Origin: Diplonema japonicum | Lineage: Eukaryota; Euglenozoa; Diplonemea; Diplonemida; Diplonemidae | DNA: 64,000 nucleotides | Reading direction: 5' to 3' | NCBI GenBank assembly: GCA_964019335.1 | Contig: OZ025704.1 | Location: 186,001 to 250,000 of the forward strand | Made by a program: the position numbers and the translations under genes | In this document: positions 40,201 to 50,168 of the stretch, piece after piece | Layout: every line of letters begins with the position of its first letter | Position numbering within the stretch: position 1 is the stretch's first letter | Notes under the pieces: model-generated | Database searches by the model: none | Told to the model about the DNA's origin: nothing | The model's input: only the letters and a program-made list of their open reading frames with translations

Positions 40201-40548
40201 CCCTGAGGTATGCCTTGCTATCGAACATTCTTTAATACACGACAGGTCACCAGGGCTCTGAAAGACCTTGCGCTGTTGAGCAAAGCACCGCCCTCCGACC
40301 CGGTATGAGTTGGTTTCTCTGACATTTCACACAGAACGATGCCTGGGTGGACTCTGTGGTGGCGAACACAAAGCAAGACCCGGCTATGAGGGGATTGCTG
40401 CCCAACAACTTCGGCCGTGATGTTACAGGCGGCGTGCGTTTCGGGAACAGGAAGATCGACCTGGTGGCGATCAACGAGTTCGCCGCGGTGCGAATCGGCG
40501 GTGGCTACATGCTGTTTTCAGACTTTGTCAAAAAGTATGCCAACTAAA

Positions 40549-40585
<37 letters not shown>

Positions 40586-40588
40586 ACA

Positions 40589-40626
<38 letters not shown>

Positions 40627-41525
40627 AGGTTCGCCGACACTGACGACAGGAAACTGGTTGTGAACAGAGAAAGCGGTGGAGACCCTGCTGCACTGATCAG
40701 GAGCGGCAGGGACATGGTGTTTGTGGACCCTGCAGAGAAAGATGACCCGCAGCACATCATGTCCCGTGGTGTGGGCCCTGCAGGGGGTTCGCGACCCGTG
40801 TCACCTAAAAGAACACGCCTTCCAAGGGAAGAGATCACTGTAGAAACAGAAGACAGGCCTGGCTGGGTTGGGGTACAAGACAGGAGAGCGCCAAAACCAA
40901 GGTTCGCAACAACAGGGCCCCTCCCGGAAAGCGTGTCAAGAGGGTCAACTCCTATAAGACGGCGGACTTCTTCTGGCTCACGATGGGAAAGCCCCGGGAG
41001 AAAATATATGGAATCGGTGGCGATGGGGAGTTCACCGGTGCAGTGGGTGAGCAAGGCGGCTCCCGAACCAGCACCACAAGACCATCTTGAACAGGAAATC
41101 GAAGAGGAAATTGAAGAGGAAGACACACCAAGCGAAACGGTTACTGGCACGCTGGACATGCTGGAAAGTAGGTTACACAACATACTTTCTGCGCCTGTTG
41201 CTGCCTCTCCGCCCAGACTGCATCAGAAACAAGCTTACTTTAATGACCCCGTTCAGGTGAAAACGACCAGCCCTCGACCTGAACCGGGGTACAGCAGGCC
41301 TACCATAGGGTCTGTTTCTAGAATGAGTGAAGAGGGGCAAAGGAGGTCTTATAGGCTATCCAAACACCCGGTATGGCAATGGAAAAAAAAAAAGAAGGGA
41401 AAAAAAAAAAAAATGTGTAGCTCTATGATGACACCTCGCGGTCAGTCGATTACGATACATATATGAGTACCCGTTCTGCTGGGTCTGTGAGGAGGAGCAC
41501 CAGGCCTCCTGCGCACCCGTTTTAA
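25214..41525 (+). CDS. Giant (about 5365 aa) coiled-coil cytolinker with PH, MIB/HERC2 and GAR domains
   Basis: CCTCAG just before AACAATGG is a likely trans-splice acceptor. Exons: 25214-40207, 40246-40302, 40335-40534, 40629-41370 and 41421-41525. The introns are 38, 32, 94 and 50 nt, starting GTATGC, GTATGA, GTATGC and GTATGG, and all joins keep frame. Domains: PH (5-120); coiled coil with about 16 WK[ED]V[AS]R[RK]LL motifs between residues 844 and 3190; RanBP2-type finger (865-892, WTCPSC...CRSC); a long helical region rich in 'LP..LR..L' turns; two MIB/HERC2-like units (about 4601-4660 and 4667-4715, with 'SWKWGEQDGG' and 'YRWG...YDLKL'); and a GAS2-related GAR domain (about 5030-5090, 'VRFGNRKIDLVAINE' and 'AVRIGGGYMLFSDFV') split by the third intron. 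The tail is rich in Ser, Arg and Pro. GAR domains bind microtubules, and PH suggests membrane contact. A link between cortex and microtubules is inferred. Confidence 0.8.
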
Positions 41526-41933
41526 ATTAGAGATACACACAATAAGAAAAGTTTTTTTTAAAGTAGTTCTTCTTACATTAAATTGCTGTTGAAGATCCCC
41601 CCCTTTTGTTTTTTATGTCCATATTCGTTCCCCTCATTGCATCCCCAGCTTTTTTTTTTTCTCCCTCTTTGTATTGATTTTTCATTTTCCCCTCCAAATT
41701 AAAAAAAAAAAAAGGTGGCAGTTCTTTAGCCCTTGTTTTTTCCATAGATATTCTTTTTTTTTTTTCACCTTCCTCAAGCAGCCCTTTTTTTTTCATTTTT
41801 TTTTTCACCCCCTTTCTTCGAAGAAAACGAATTTTTGTTGTTGTGATTCTTTTACTTTTCTTTCCACCTCGGTTTTTTTTTTTAAAAAAAAAAAAGAAAA
41901 AAAAAAAAAAACTATCAAAAAAAAAAAAAAAAA

Positions 41934-43149
41934 ATGAAATCAGCAAGAACAATGGCAAAGATGATGGGAAGGAGGTGGGTCTCGATCGCCTCCACAGAAC
42001 TGAGGGGTGGACTGGACGTATGGAAAAAAAAAAAAAAAAAAAAAGAACCCAATCTATTTTTTTTTTTTTTAACAGCACCCAGTTCAGATCAGGGGGAGGA
42101 AGCACCTTCCTGACTGCGACAACAAGCTGCTCCCAGAGTACCTAAAATCCGCCTCTGAGAATGAGTTTCTAGTGAACCTCAAGGCGGTACAGGAAGACGA
42201 AGAAGGCTTCGAGGAGTGGTCGAAGACCGTGAGAAAGCACATGGACGAAAACCTCTCAAAATATGGCGCCGTTCTCCTAAGAGGCACGCCCATGAAGACC
42301 CCCGACGACTTCTCCAAGTTCATTGAACTAAGCGGATGGCAGACAAAGGGCGACGATGACTTCGCAAGGGCTATGCAAGCCCGTTCCATGACCTCCACAT
42401 GCGTGTCACAGTACGCGAGAACAGCTTCTGATGACCATCGCAACTACACCATCGAACCCCATCACGAGTACCACACTGTTGGTTTCCCTAACATCATTCT
42501 CCTTTTCTGTCAAGAATGCCCCGAGACTGGTGGTGAATGGCCTGTTGGTGACGGCAGGCAGATTCTCAAGGAACTCCGCCCTGATGTTGTCGAAAAATTC
42601 GAAAAACTCGGTGCTCGTTACTGTTTGTACTACCCCTCGAAGGAGTCTTCTGAAGGAGCGAGGTACAACAACTGGGAGACAAACCTGCTCCCCACGAAGG
42701 TAGAAACCGAAAACTACCTGAACGACAGAGGATACACTGTTGAATGGCAGGAGGACGGCGGCTTGAGGTACTGGCAGAACTACCCTGCTGTGAGGGAGCA
42801 CCCTTCCACAGGTGAGAAGGTCTGGTTTAACCAAATTCACGCGCACCACAAGTCGTTCTATGAGTGCCATCCTAACTTCGCGGACCCTGCTGTGTGGCAG
42901 GCTGTGGCCGAGGAGAACAAGTGGCCTGTTGATTGCACTTATGGAGACGGTACTCCTATTGAGCAAGAGACACTCGACCACATCCGTGAGGTTGTGTGGA
43001 GGAACTGTGTGGGCGTCACACCGAAGCCTGGCGACCTTCTTATCTGCGACAACTGGCTTTCGCTTCATGGGAGGATCTCCTTCCCCGCTGGCGAACGCAA
43101 GGTTTTCGCTGCCACTGTGTTCAGCGAGGAGGATGAAGATGATGAGTAG
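41934..43149 (+). CDS. TauD/TfdA-like Fe(II)/2-oxoglutarate dioxygenase (2 exons)
   Basis: Exon 1 is 41934-42017 and exon 2 is 42076-43149. The 58-nt intron has GTATGG, an A run, a T run and AACAG. The product is 385 aa. The N-terminus MKSARTMAKMMGRRWVSIAS is basic and could be an organelle-targeting sequence. The catalytic domain shows 'YGAVLLRGTPM', the metal site HHEYH (H-x-E) followed by 'GFPNIILLFCQECP', then 'EKVWFNQIHAHH', and the distal 'LICDNWLSLHGRISF' and 'GERKVFAATVF' with the second His and the 2-OG-binding Arg. This is the clavaminate-synthase-like branch. The substrate cannot be told from sequence; amino-acid or betaine-type hydroxylases are the nearest known members. Confidence 0.85.
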
Positions 43150-44249
43150 GTTTTTTCTTTTTTTTTTTTTTCTTTTTTTTTTTTTTTGTTGTATTGTGTT
43201 CTTACATTTTTTTTTTTTTCTTTTCGAACCATTTAAATTTAACAGTTGTAAAGTGCACTTTGTGGTTTGAAAGAAAAAAAAAAAAGCTGTATGAACGCAA
43301 AAATATTTCCCGTCCCTCTTTTTTTTTTTTTTTTTTTTTCTCTTTTTTTTTTCACAGCACCTTGCGACACTCGCAAAATGGGTTCAGGTCGCTGCAACAA
43401 CTACCCTCTCGGAAGAAGAAGAAAATAAAAAATATTGGGGGGGGAATAAACAAGCTGCTGTTAAGGGTGCTGCCCCCCTTTGTTCTGATACCATATTTTT
43501 TTTGTGTGTGTGTGTTGTGTTGTGTTTCCTTGTTCCTTCCTGTTGTTCTTTCCTCTCTTGTTTTTTTTTTCTTGTCATCTTTTTTTTTTTTTTTTCAATC
43601 ACTTCCCTCTCTGTAATTTTTTTTTGGTGGTCTCTTCTCCCCCATTGTGAACTTTTTTTCTCACCCTCTCTCTCCCACCCCCCCCCCCCCCCCCCCCCTT
43701 TCTTCCACACACCCGCACCGAATATCAAAGAAAACGAAAAAGAATTAGGGGAAAAAAAAGGTTAAGTAATGTTTCCTCCCTCCCCCTTCACCCCCCTCTT
43801 TTTCTTTTTTTTATCAGAACGAATAAAAAAAAAAGAAACGAAGGGGGGGGGGAAAAAAGTGTTTAGAAAAAAATGGAGGAAATAATAATAAAAAGAAAAA
43901 AAAAAAAAGCGATTTGCCAAAAGAAAAAAAAAATAAGAATATATTTTAGAGGAGGGTGGGGAGAAAAAAAAATAAAAAACCTGCAAAAAAAAAGGGGGCG
44001 GAGGACGGAAAAAAAAAGAAAAAAAAGGAAACGCTTTTGACCTGGGGGGGGGGGGGGGGGGGGAGGGGTGAAGAGAGAGTTTTTACATGCGTAACACACA
44101 CCACACACAACATATTATTGCCCCCATCTTTTTCTTCTTTTTTCCCTTTTTTTTTTTCTCTCTTCTTTTTTTTCTTCTTCTTCTTCTTTTTCTCGAAACT
44201 CCATGGGAAAACCCTTTTTTTTTTCAAGAAAAAAAAGGGGAAAAAAAAA
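43150..44249. other. Homopolymer-rich intergenic region, no gene seen
   Basis: Runs of T, C, G and A make up most of the 1.1 kb. Open frames are low-complexity only. Short ordinary stretches near 43360-43420 and 43450-43500 carry no signature. The poly-T/C tract at about 44125-44215 precedes the start of the next gene and may hold its trans-splice acceptor. Confidence 0.5.
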
Positions 44250-45215
44250 ATGACAAAAAATGAAAAGCGAAAAAAAACCCCCGCATCGAACACAGCGATT
44301 CTAAGCTGCTCACGCAACGAGCAAGTAGTGGAGCTCGCAAAAGCGTTACTTAGAGAATACATGCACAAACGAGGGTATTCCCGCACGCTGAAGGCGTACG
44401 ACGAAGAGGACCCAAGAACAGAATATTCCATTTCCAGCAGAGCATTGATGGCAGATATGATGCTTCTGAAAGGAAAATCGAAGAGTAGCATAATGGAGGA
44501 CATTGGTACTAGAAAAATAGAGAAGAAAGGGGTAATGCAAAGAATGGCGGAGCTAGACGTTGAGATAGAGCAACTGAACCAAAAGGTTGACGCTGTGAAC
44601 GGGAAGTTAAAAGCCGTCAAGAAAAAAAAAAAAAAAAAAGAAGAGAAACAGCAAAAGAAGCCGAAGCGAGCCAACAGCGCTCCCCCGTCTATGTGGGTTC
44701 CCCCTGCTCCTGCTTCCATTGACGAACAGTCGTCTGAACCTGTCTTCAACTCCTCAATAGGAATTGGCTACAAGTCAAATAAAGGCCCTGTTTTATTTGG
44801 TGGCAGGGACTGGATCCCTCCTCCCATCGATAGCACGTCTGCTGAAACCACAGGTGGCAGTGAAGGCTGGGCCTCTAACAAAATTCTCACAGGGACAGAA
44901 TTCAAGGATTTACGCGAAAAAATGCGAAATGAGGTAGAAGAAGAGCGCACCAGGGTGGGCCGTGTAACTTCTGGCCACCATGTTACGTTGGCCCCAACAG
45001 CCGTTTCCACGGGGCATGGGTTGCCCAGGGGGGTATGAACGAAAAAAAAAAAAAAAAAAAAACGACAGAATACCAAGCTTGATAAAACCGCACTTCGCCT
45101 GACAAGCCCGCCTACAGAAGTCCTCAGTCCGACCACTTCCGCGTTACGGCCAGCATCGCTTGAACCTGGGTCGGCTACAAAGCGAGATAAAAGGGTCTCG
45201 TTTGCAGAGAAATAG
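44250..45215 (+). CDS. LisH-domain protein, similar to the N-terminus of MINDY4 (2 exons)
   Basis: Exon 1 is 44250-45032 and exon 2 is 45069-45215. The 36-nt intron (GTATGAAC, A run, CGACAG) must be removed, because it begins with an in-frame TGA. The 309-aa protein starts with a Lys-rich segment. A LisH-like helix pair follows at about residues 22-70, 'VVELAKALLREYMHKRGYSR' and 'EDPRTEYSISSRALMADMML', which recalls the N-terminal block of human MINDY4. No MINDY catalytic domain follows. The rest is a coiled coil, a Lys run encoded by poly-A, and a disordered Ser/Pro tail ending RVSFAEK. LisH domains dimerise and are common in centrosomal and ciliary proteins. The family assignment is tentative. 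Confidence 0.7.
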
Positions 45216-45228
45216 AGGAGATGATGGT

Positions 45229-45263
<35 letters not shown>

Positions 45264-45794
45264 CCTTAGATTTTTTTTTTTTATATTATAAAAAAGAAAG
45301 ACTGTTCAGTTCCGGTAAGAAAAAACAAAAAAAAAAGATTCAAAGAGAAAAGAAAAAGAAAATAATTAAGGCCCATCGTGGGAAGGTTCAGCCCGTCTTC
45401 AGAATGGACTGTATGAAATGGATTGTAAAACATGGAGGGGGGGGGGGGGGGGGGGTGGGGGTGGGTTGGTCTTTCCCACACACTGTGCTCTTAAAAAAAA
45501 AAGTTTACCCTCCGTCACCCCCCCCCCCCCCCCCCTGACCCCCTTAAGTTTTTTTTCACATTGTAAAACTGTAAACCCTGTTTCTCTTTTGCATGAGCTA
45601 GAAGAGTTGAAGAACCAATAGACAGAGTAAAAAAGGGAAAAGCAGCCAAGCTGGCTAGGGGTTCGGAAGACAACCGAAGAAGGAGAACACAATGGAAAAG
45701 AACAAGAGGGGCATCTCACAAATACCTCCATTAGGAAGTAGGGGGGGAAGTAGGGGAAAACAGGAAAAAAAAAAAAAAAAAAGAATCAGCAAAA
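45216..45794. other. Intergenic region, no gene seen
   Basis: T, G and C runs separate two ordinary stretches (45370-45435 and 45580-45740). The second contains 'GAGCTAGAAGAGTTGAAGAA', open for only seven codons. There is no start codon with a usable frame. Poly-A directly precedes the next start. Confidence 0.45.
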
Positions 45795-46130
45795 ATGGGA
45801 AAGAACATTTCCAAAGAGAAGATGAATGAGTTCAAGGATGCGGCGAAGGGGAAGTGTATGCATTATAAAAAAAAAAAAAAAAGAAAAAAAAAACCACTGC
45901 AGTTGACGAAAAAGAGATTAAGCACATGTACAAGTTGTTCCATAAGGCTGCCCCTTCTGGAAAAATGGGCAAACCTGAGTTCAAAAAGTATATCGGTATG
46001 TAAATGGGGGGGGGGGGGGGGGGGGGGACACACGCCCACAGACGATCTTGCGTTATTCAAGAAGGTGGATCAGAATGAAGAATATGATCAACTCTTCCGG
46101 GGGTACGACAGGAACCGGGATGGGGTATGG

Positions 46131-46161
<31 letters not shown>

Positions 46162-46628
46162 CCAGACGATTTCGTTTAAGGAATACCTACAGTACCACCT
46201 GGGCATAGTTTTCTCAACAGAGGAGTTGTTTGAGAGTATGAAGAGGGGAAAATAAATTCCGAGAAAAAAAAAAATAAAGTTGTCTTTTCGATGTATGATG
46301 CCGATGGCAATGGGTACATCACGAAGGAGGAGCTTGAAGAGGTTGTCACCAACAGCACAAGGTGGATGGGGGACTGTGATGTGGAAAGCAAAGAGGTGCA
46401 AGACCTGGTGAAGCAGGAGGTGGAGAAGGTAATGAAGGGAAAAAAAAAAAAAAAAAAAAAAAAAAACAGATTGTTAGCTTTGTAGATTCGAACCGTGATG
46501 GGCAGATCAGCAAAGAAGAGCTCAGTCTCGCAGCAGAGAAGCACCCTGAGCTTTTGGAAAAGGTATGAGAAGATGAGGAATGAGGGGAGGGGAAAAAAAA
46601 AAAAACACAGCTGAAGAACCTTGCGTAA
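45795..46628 (+). CDS. Neuronal-calcium-sensor-like EF-hand protein, probably N-myristoylated (7 exons)
   Basis: Seven exons: 45795-45855, 45903-45995, 46042-46124, 46166-46235, 46280-46428, 46470-46562 and 46611-46628. The six introns are 41-48 nt and consist mostly of A or G runs. The spliced length, 567 nt, is an exact multiple of three (188 aa). MGKNISKEK is a classical N-myristoylation start, as in NCS-1. The first EF region is degenerate. Three canonical loops follow: DRNRDGTISFKEY, DADGNGYITKEEL and DSNRDGQISKEEL. 'EIKHMYKLFHKAAPSGKMGK' mirrors the NCS family's W/Y-Y-..F....PSG. A calcium-myristoyl switch at membranes is the family role. Every exon boundary is supported by a conserved-looking continuation. 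Confidence 0.85.
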
Positions 46629-47600
46629 ACTAGGAGGGAAAGTTTTTCTTTTTTTAGATACCTCCATCCCCCACCCTCCCCTTTGTTTATTTCTTTCTTC
46701 TTTTACTGTTTCCTCACCCCCCCGTCCCCCCCCCCCCCCCTTTTTCTTTTTCGTCACGCAAAAGAACAAAAAAAAGTGAGGGAAAAAAATGAAGGAGCAT
46801 TTCTTTTTTTTCTTCTTTTTGGAATTTGTGCTTTTATTCGTACCCTTCCCCCTTTTTTCCTCATGAAAAAAAAAACAGGGGGGGAGGGCTTTAGTGGGCT
46901 GGTTAAACTATTTTTGATTCATGGTTTTCTCTATTTTTTTTTTGTCATTGAGTTGGCATAGCGCACGAGGGGTAAGGGCAAAGGGAGATGAGAGAAAAAA
47001 AAAAGGAGGAGGAAAAGGAGAGAAAAAAAAAGAAGAAAAAACAAAGAGTGGCTTGTGCGCAGCTCTTTTTTTTTTTTTTTTTTTTTTTTGGTTGGTGGGT
47101 TTTCCCCACCAGACTTTCTACTGCAAATAGCATTCTCAAGTGTCCTGCATGCCCTTTTATTTCTATTGTTCCCCAAGTTTGTAAGAGAAAAAGATGAAAG
47201 AAGAAACTAGAAACTAACCCATTTTTCCGCCAGAGTTTACCCCTTTCCATTTTATTTTAATTTTTCCCCCGTGCATGTGTATGGCAGTGGGGTGCGCAAA
47301 GCTTTTTCTTCTTTTACCTCATAGAAACATTTCTTTTCAAAAAGAGAGAAAGACGGGGGGGGGGGGGGCTGGGAAAGAAAAAAAGATGCAAAAAAAAAAA
47401 AAACAGCAACACACCGTGTCTTTTTTTTTCTCTTTTTTTTTATAGGTTTTTCTCATCACTCTCCTTATTCCCCCCTTTATTTCACCCACCCCAATTTCCC
47501 CCTTTTTTTTTCCCCCTTGAAGCCAAAAGACAAAGGGCGGTGAGCGCGAAAACGTGCACCTTTGAAAGTCCAGTTTTTTTTTTTTTTTTCTGCATTCCTT

Positions 47601-47636
<36 letters not shown>

Positions 47637-47831
47637 CCCCGTTCTCAATGCTCCATTTCCCCGCCCCATTCTTTTTATTTTATTTTATTTTATTTTATTT
47701 CTCTCCGCGAGGGGAGGGGAAAAAAAAAAAAGAAGGGAAAAAAATAGGAAAAAAAAACTGCAGGCCACTGAAAACAAAGAAAATGGTATAAAAAACCAAA
47801 CGAGAAAAAAGAAGAAAAAAAGAAGAAAAAA
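46629..47831. other. Homopolymer-rich intergenic region, no gene seen
   Basis: 1.2 kb without a usable frame. Ordinary stretches at 46900-46985 and 47095-47300 are short. A TTTTA pentamer repeat occurs at 47672-47699. The A-rich tract at 47710-47831 leads straight into the next start codon. Confidence 0.5.
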
Positions 47832-49455
47832 ATGACCACCCGAGTAGCAACTGTAAAGAAGGTCGCCCCGATCAATGCTGGTGAAAAAGCAGTCAAAATG
47901 TACCCCAATCTTCCTATATTCTGGGTGGGGGACGTGCGAAAGGTGACGAAATCTGGGAAGAAAACCGTAGATAGGGTACTGCTGGCAACCGCGAGAATGC
48001 TGTTTTTATGCAACAAAACCAGGGTAAGACGGGCCATCTCTTACGACCAAATCACAGAGGGCTACTACAAGGAGAAGGGCGGGGAGATGGAATTCTTGCT
48101 AGAGATTCGAAACGAAGACACATTGCAATGGAGAACGATGAAAAACAGCTTTGTCCTAGACATAATCGACCCATGGAGCGCAATCAATGCAATATCCAGT
48201 CTACGGGCAAGGTACTTCCACGGTGACGGCTTGGTTATGAAACAGGCAGACGACACCGTTATCTCTCAAAGGAGGATCACAACTACCGCTCCAGAAAATC
48301 TCAAAAAAAAAGTCGCGCTAGAACACCCAGAACCCAAACCCGGCCCCAACGAACTGTTAGTGCCCAAAACAGCACGGGCCATCGGTGCCACATTGGGCAG
48401 CGATCTCGCATTGACCCATATTGCCCCTGATTCCGCAATCGCGAGCGTTCCAGGTTCTGAAGCTTTTCTCAACAGAATTCTGACACATGTTGATGCCCTG
48501 CCTGTGAAGACAGTCGTGGAGGTCCGGCAGGTTATTGATGGTTCTTACGGCCGGTCGGTGTTGTTCACGTTTCGTGAGTCCGCTTCTCTTCCTCTCCCCC
48601 CGACTTTCGGTGACAATATGGCTGTGGAGGTCAAGTCTGAGCCGAAGGTGAAACTACAACCGTCGCTTCCCCCGCCTACCCCTGAGGCTGTTCCTATGGC
48701 CCCAGCAGATCTTCCGAGCGTGTTGCCTGAAGTAGATGTGCCTGTTGTTGCTGGTCCTGGAATTGCTTTGTCGGTGCCATCGGGACGACGGTCGATTGTT
48801 TCTGTTCCCACTGAGATCGCGTTGTCCGAACCTCCTTTCAAACCTCCTGTGAATCGTAAATTAACGTCTGTCCCTTCATTGGTGTCTGTACCGCAGTCGG
48901 TGGTGATGACGGAAAAGGAAGAAAAAGATGTCGTTCAGCAGGTGTCATCGCAGGAAATCGCTGTCCCGCCATTGTACGCTGAAGAAAACGCGGAGCTAGA
49001 AGGAGAAGACCTGGATTTGGTTCTAAACACAATGAGCAACCTTGTGAACCGGCAGACGAAGACAGAGGAGCTGCTTGTCTCGTTGCTCACAACTATCGAT
49101 CCGACTTTTAAGACGAAAAATAATGAAATAGAATACGTTCGTGAGGGTAGTGAGTCCAGTGGAGCTGTCGAGTCAAGCAGGGCATTGGGTGTGAGAAGCG
49201 ATCCAGTGCTGCCCAAAACGAGGCCGAGTTTCAGGACGCATACCCCCGTGTCGCCAGTTTGGGAAGGTCAGGAATATCTAACGGATGAGCTTTCACCTGC
49301 TTATCAAATCACGCCTAGCAGGAACTATAACGTCGCTCCTCCGTCTTTCAATTATGTGCCATCGCCACCTCAAGCTTCGTTCTGCCCTAACTGCTCGACT
49401 GGGATGCTGGGTGCTTTCTGTCATCTTTGTGGTATTGCTGTGGGGGTCCCTCAGT

Positions 49456-49457
<2 letters not shown>
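47832..49457 (+). CDS. PH-like / PDZ-like / zinc-ribbon protein
   Basis: The gene is intronless, 541 aa, with ATG 47832 at the end of an A-rich leader. The first 120 residues form a PH-like fold: 'IFWVGDVRKVTKSGKKTVDR', then VLLATARMLFLCN, RAISYDQITEGYY, LLEIRNEDTLQWR and 'DIIDPWSAINAISSLRARYF'. A PDZ-like module follows at about 175-250 (AIGATLGSDLALTHIAPDSA, NRILTHVDALPVKTVVEVRQ). A long Pro/Ser/Val-rich region then leads to a short helix and a C-terminal ribbon, CPNCSTGMLGAFCHLCG. Stand-alone PH-like modules of this kind are frequent in kinetoplastids. The partner and role are unknown. It shares the PDZ plus Cys-ribbon theme with the gene at 24634. Confidence 0.7.
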
Positions 49458-49493
<36 letters not shown>

Positions 49494-49723
49494 AGAATAC
49501 AAAAGTCTAACTCTCTCCGGCCCGGGGAGCACAAAGAAGTTTTTAGAAGAAAAAAAAAATGGAGAAAAAAAAGAAAAAAAAGATTGAGTTTTTTTAGGCC
49601 AGGTTTTCTTCGAATTGTATTTTTTCCCTTTATTTTTTGAAACAAAATAAAAATTAAAAAAAAAAGGGGGGGGAGAACAAGAAGAAAAAAAAAAAAAGGA
49701 AGAAATCTCGCTTTTTGTTTGTC

Positions 49724-49768
<45 letters not shown>

Positions 49769-50168
49769 ACATTTCCTCTGTGGAGGGGCAGGGGGGTGGA
49801 TTCTTCTTTTAATCCCCTGCTTGTTCCTCCCTGCCAAACCTTGACTCTCTCCCTTCGTTTTTGTATCTTTCCCCCCTCCCCCTTTTTTGTATCGCCCCCC
49901 CACCCCCATTTTATCTGTCTATTTCTTTTACAAATATATTATTTCAACTGGCGCTTCATGTATGTGCGTCCAGCGTACTTCTGGGTCCGCGGGGTCCGTC
50001 GTCTTTCATCCTCCTGCTTTCGTTTCATTTTATCTCCCCGAAACTTGGGAGTGTCTCCGCCTTCGGGATGGTGCGGGTGACCACCCTGCTTCTTTGACAA
50101 CCTCAAAACGTTTATCCGTCCATAGGAAGAAAAAAAAAAAAAAAAAAAGAAAAAAAGAAAACAATGTG
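49458..50168. other. Intergenic region with ordinary-composition leader
   Basis: Poly-T, then A-run sequence up to about 49765. From 49935 to 50125 the composition is ordinary and open in the frame of the following ankyrin gene, but it lacks a convincing domain and ends in a poly-Lys stretch. CCATAG at 50120-50125 may be the trans-splice acceptor, which leaves a 43-nt leader containing an AUG-UGA start-stop. Confidence 0.45.

Noticed and set aside
40547-40628. Poly-A tract in the giant gene as a retrotransposon tail or gene end
   Set aside because: It lies in a GTATGC...CAG intron, and splicing it out restores the GAR domain (FVKK-FADTDD) in frame.
45405-45622. Tiny two-exon gene (ATGGACTGT... 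to ...AACCAATAG)
   Set aside because: It would encode only about 14 residues, and the splice sites are weak.
49887-50168. N-terminal extension of the ankyrin protein
   Set aside because: It is open in frame but low in family-like sequence, ends in poly-Lys from an A run, and lies upstream of a probable acceptor.
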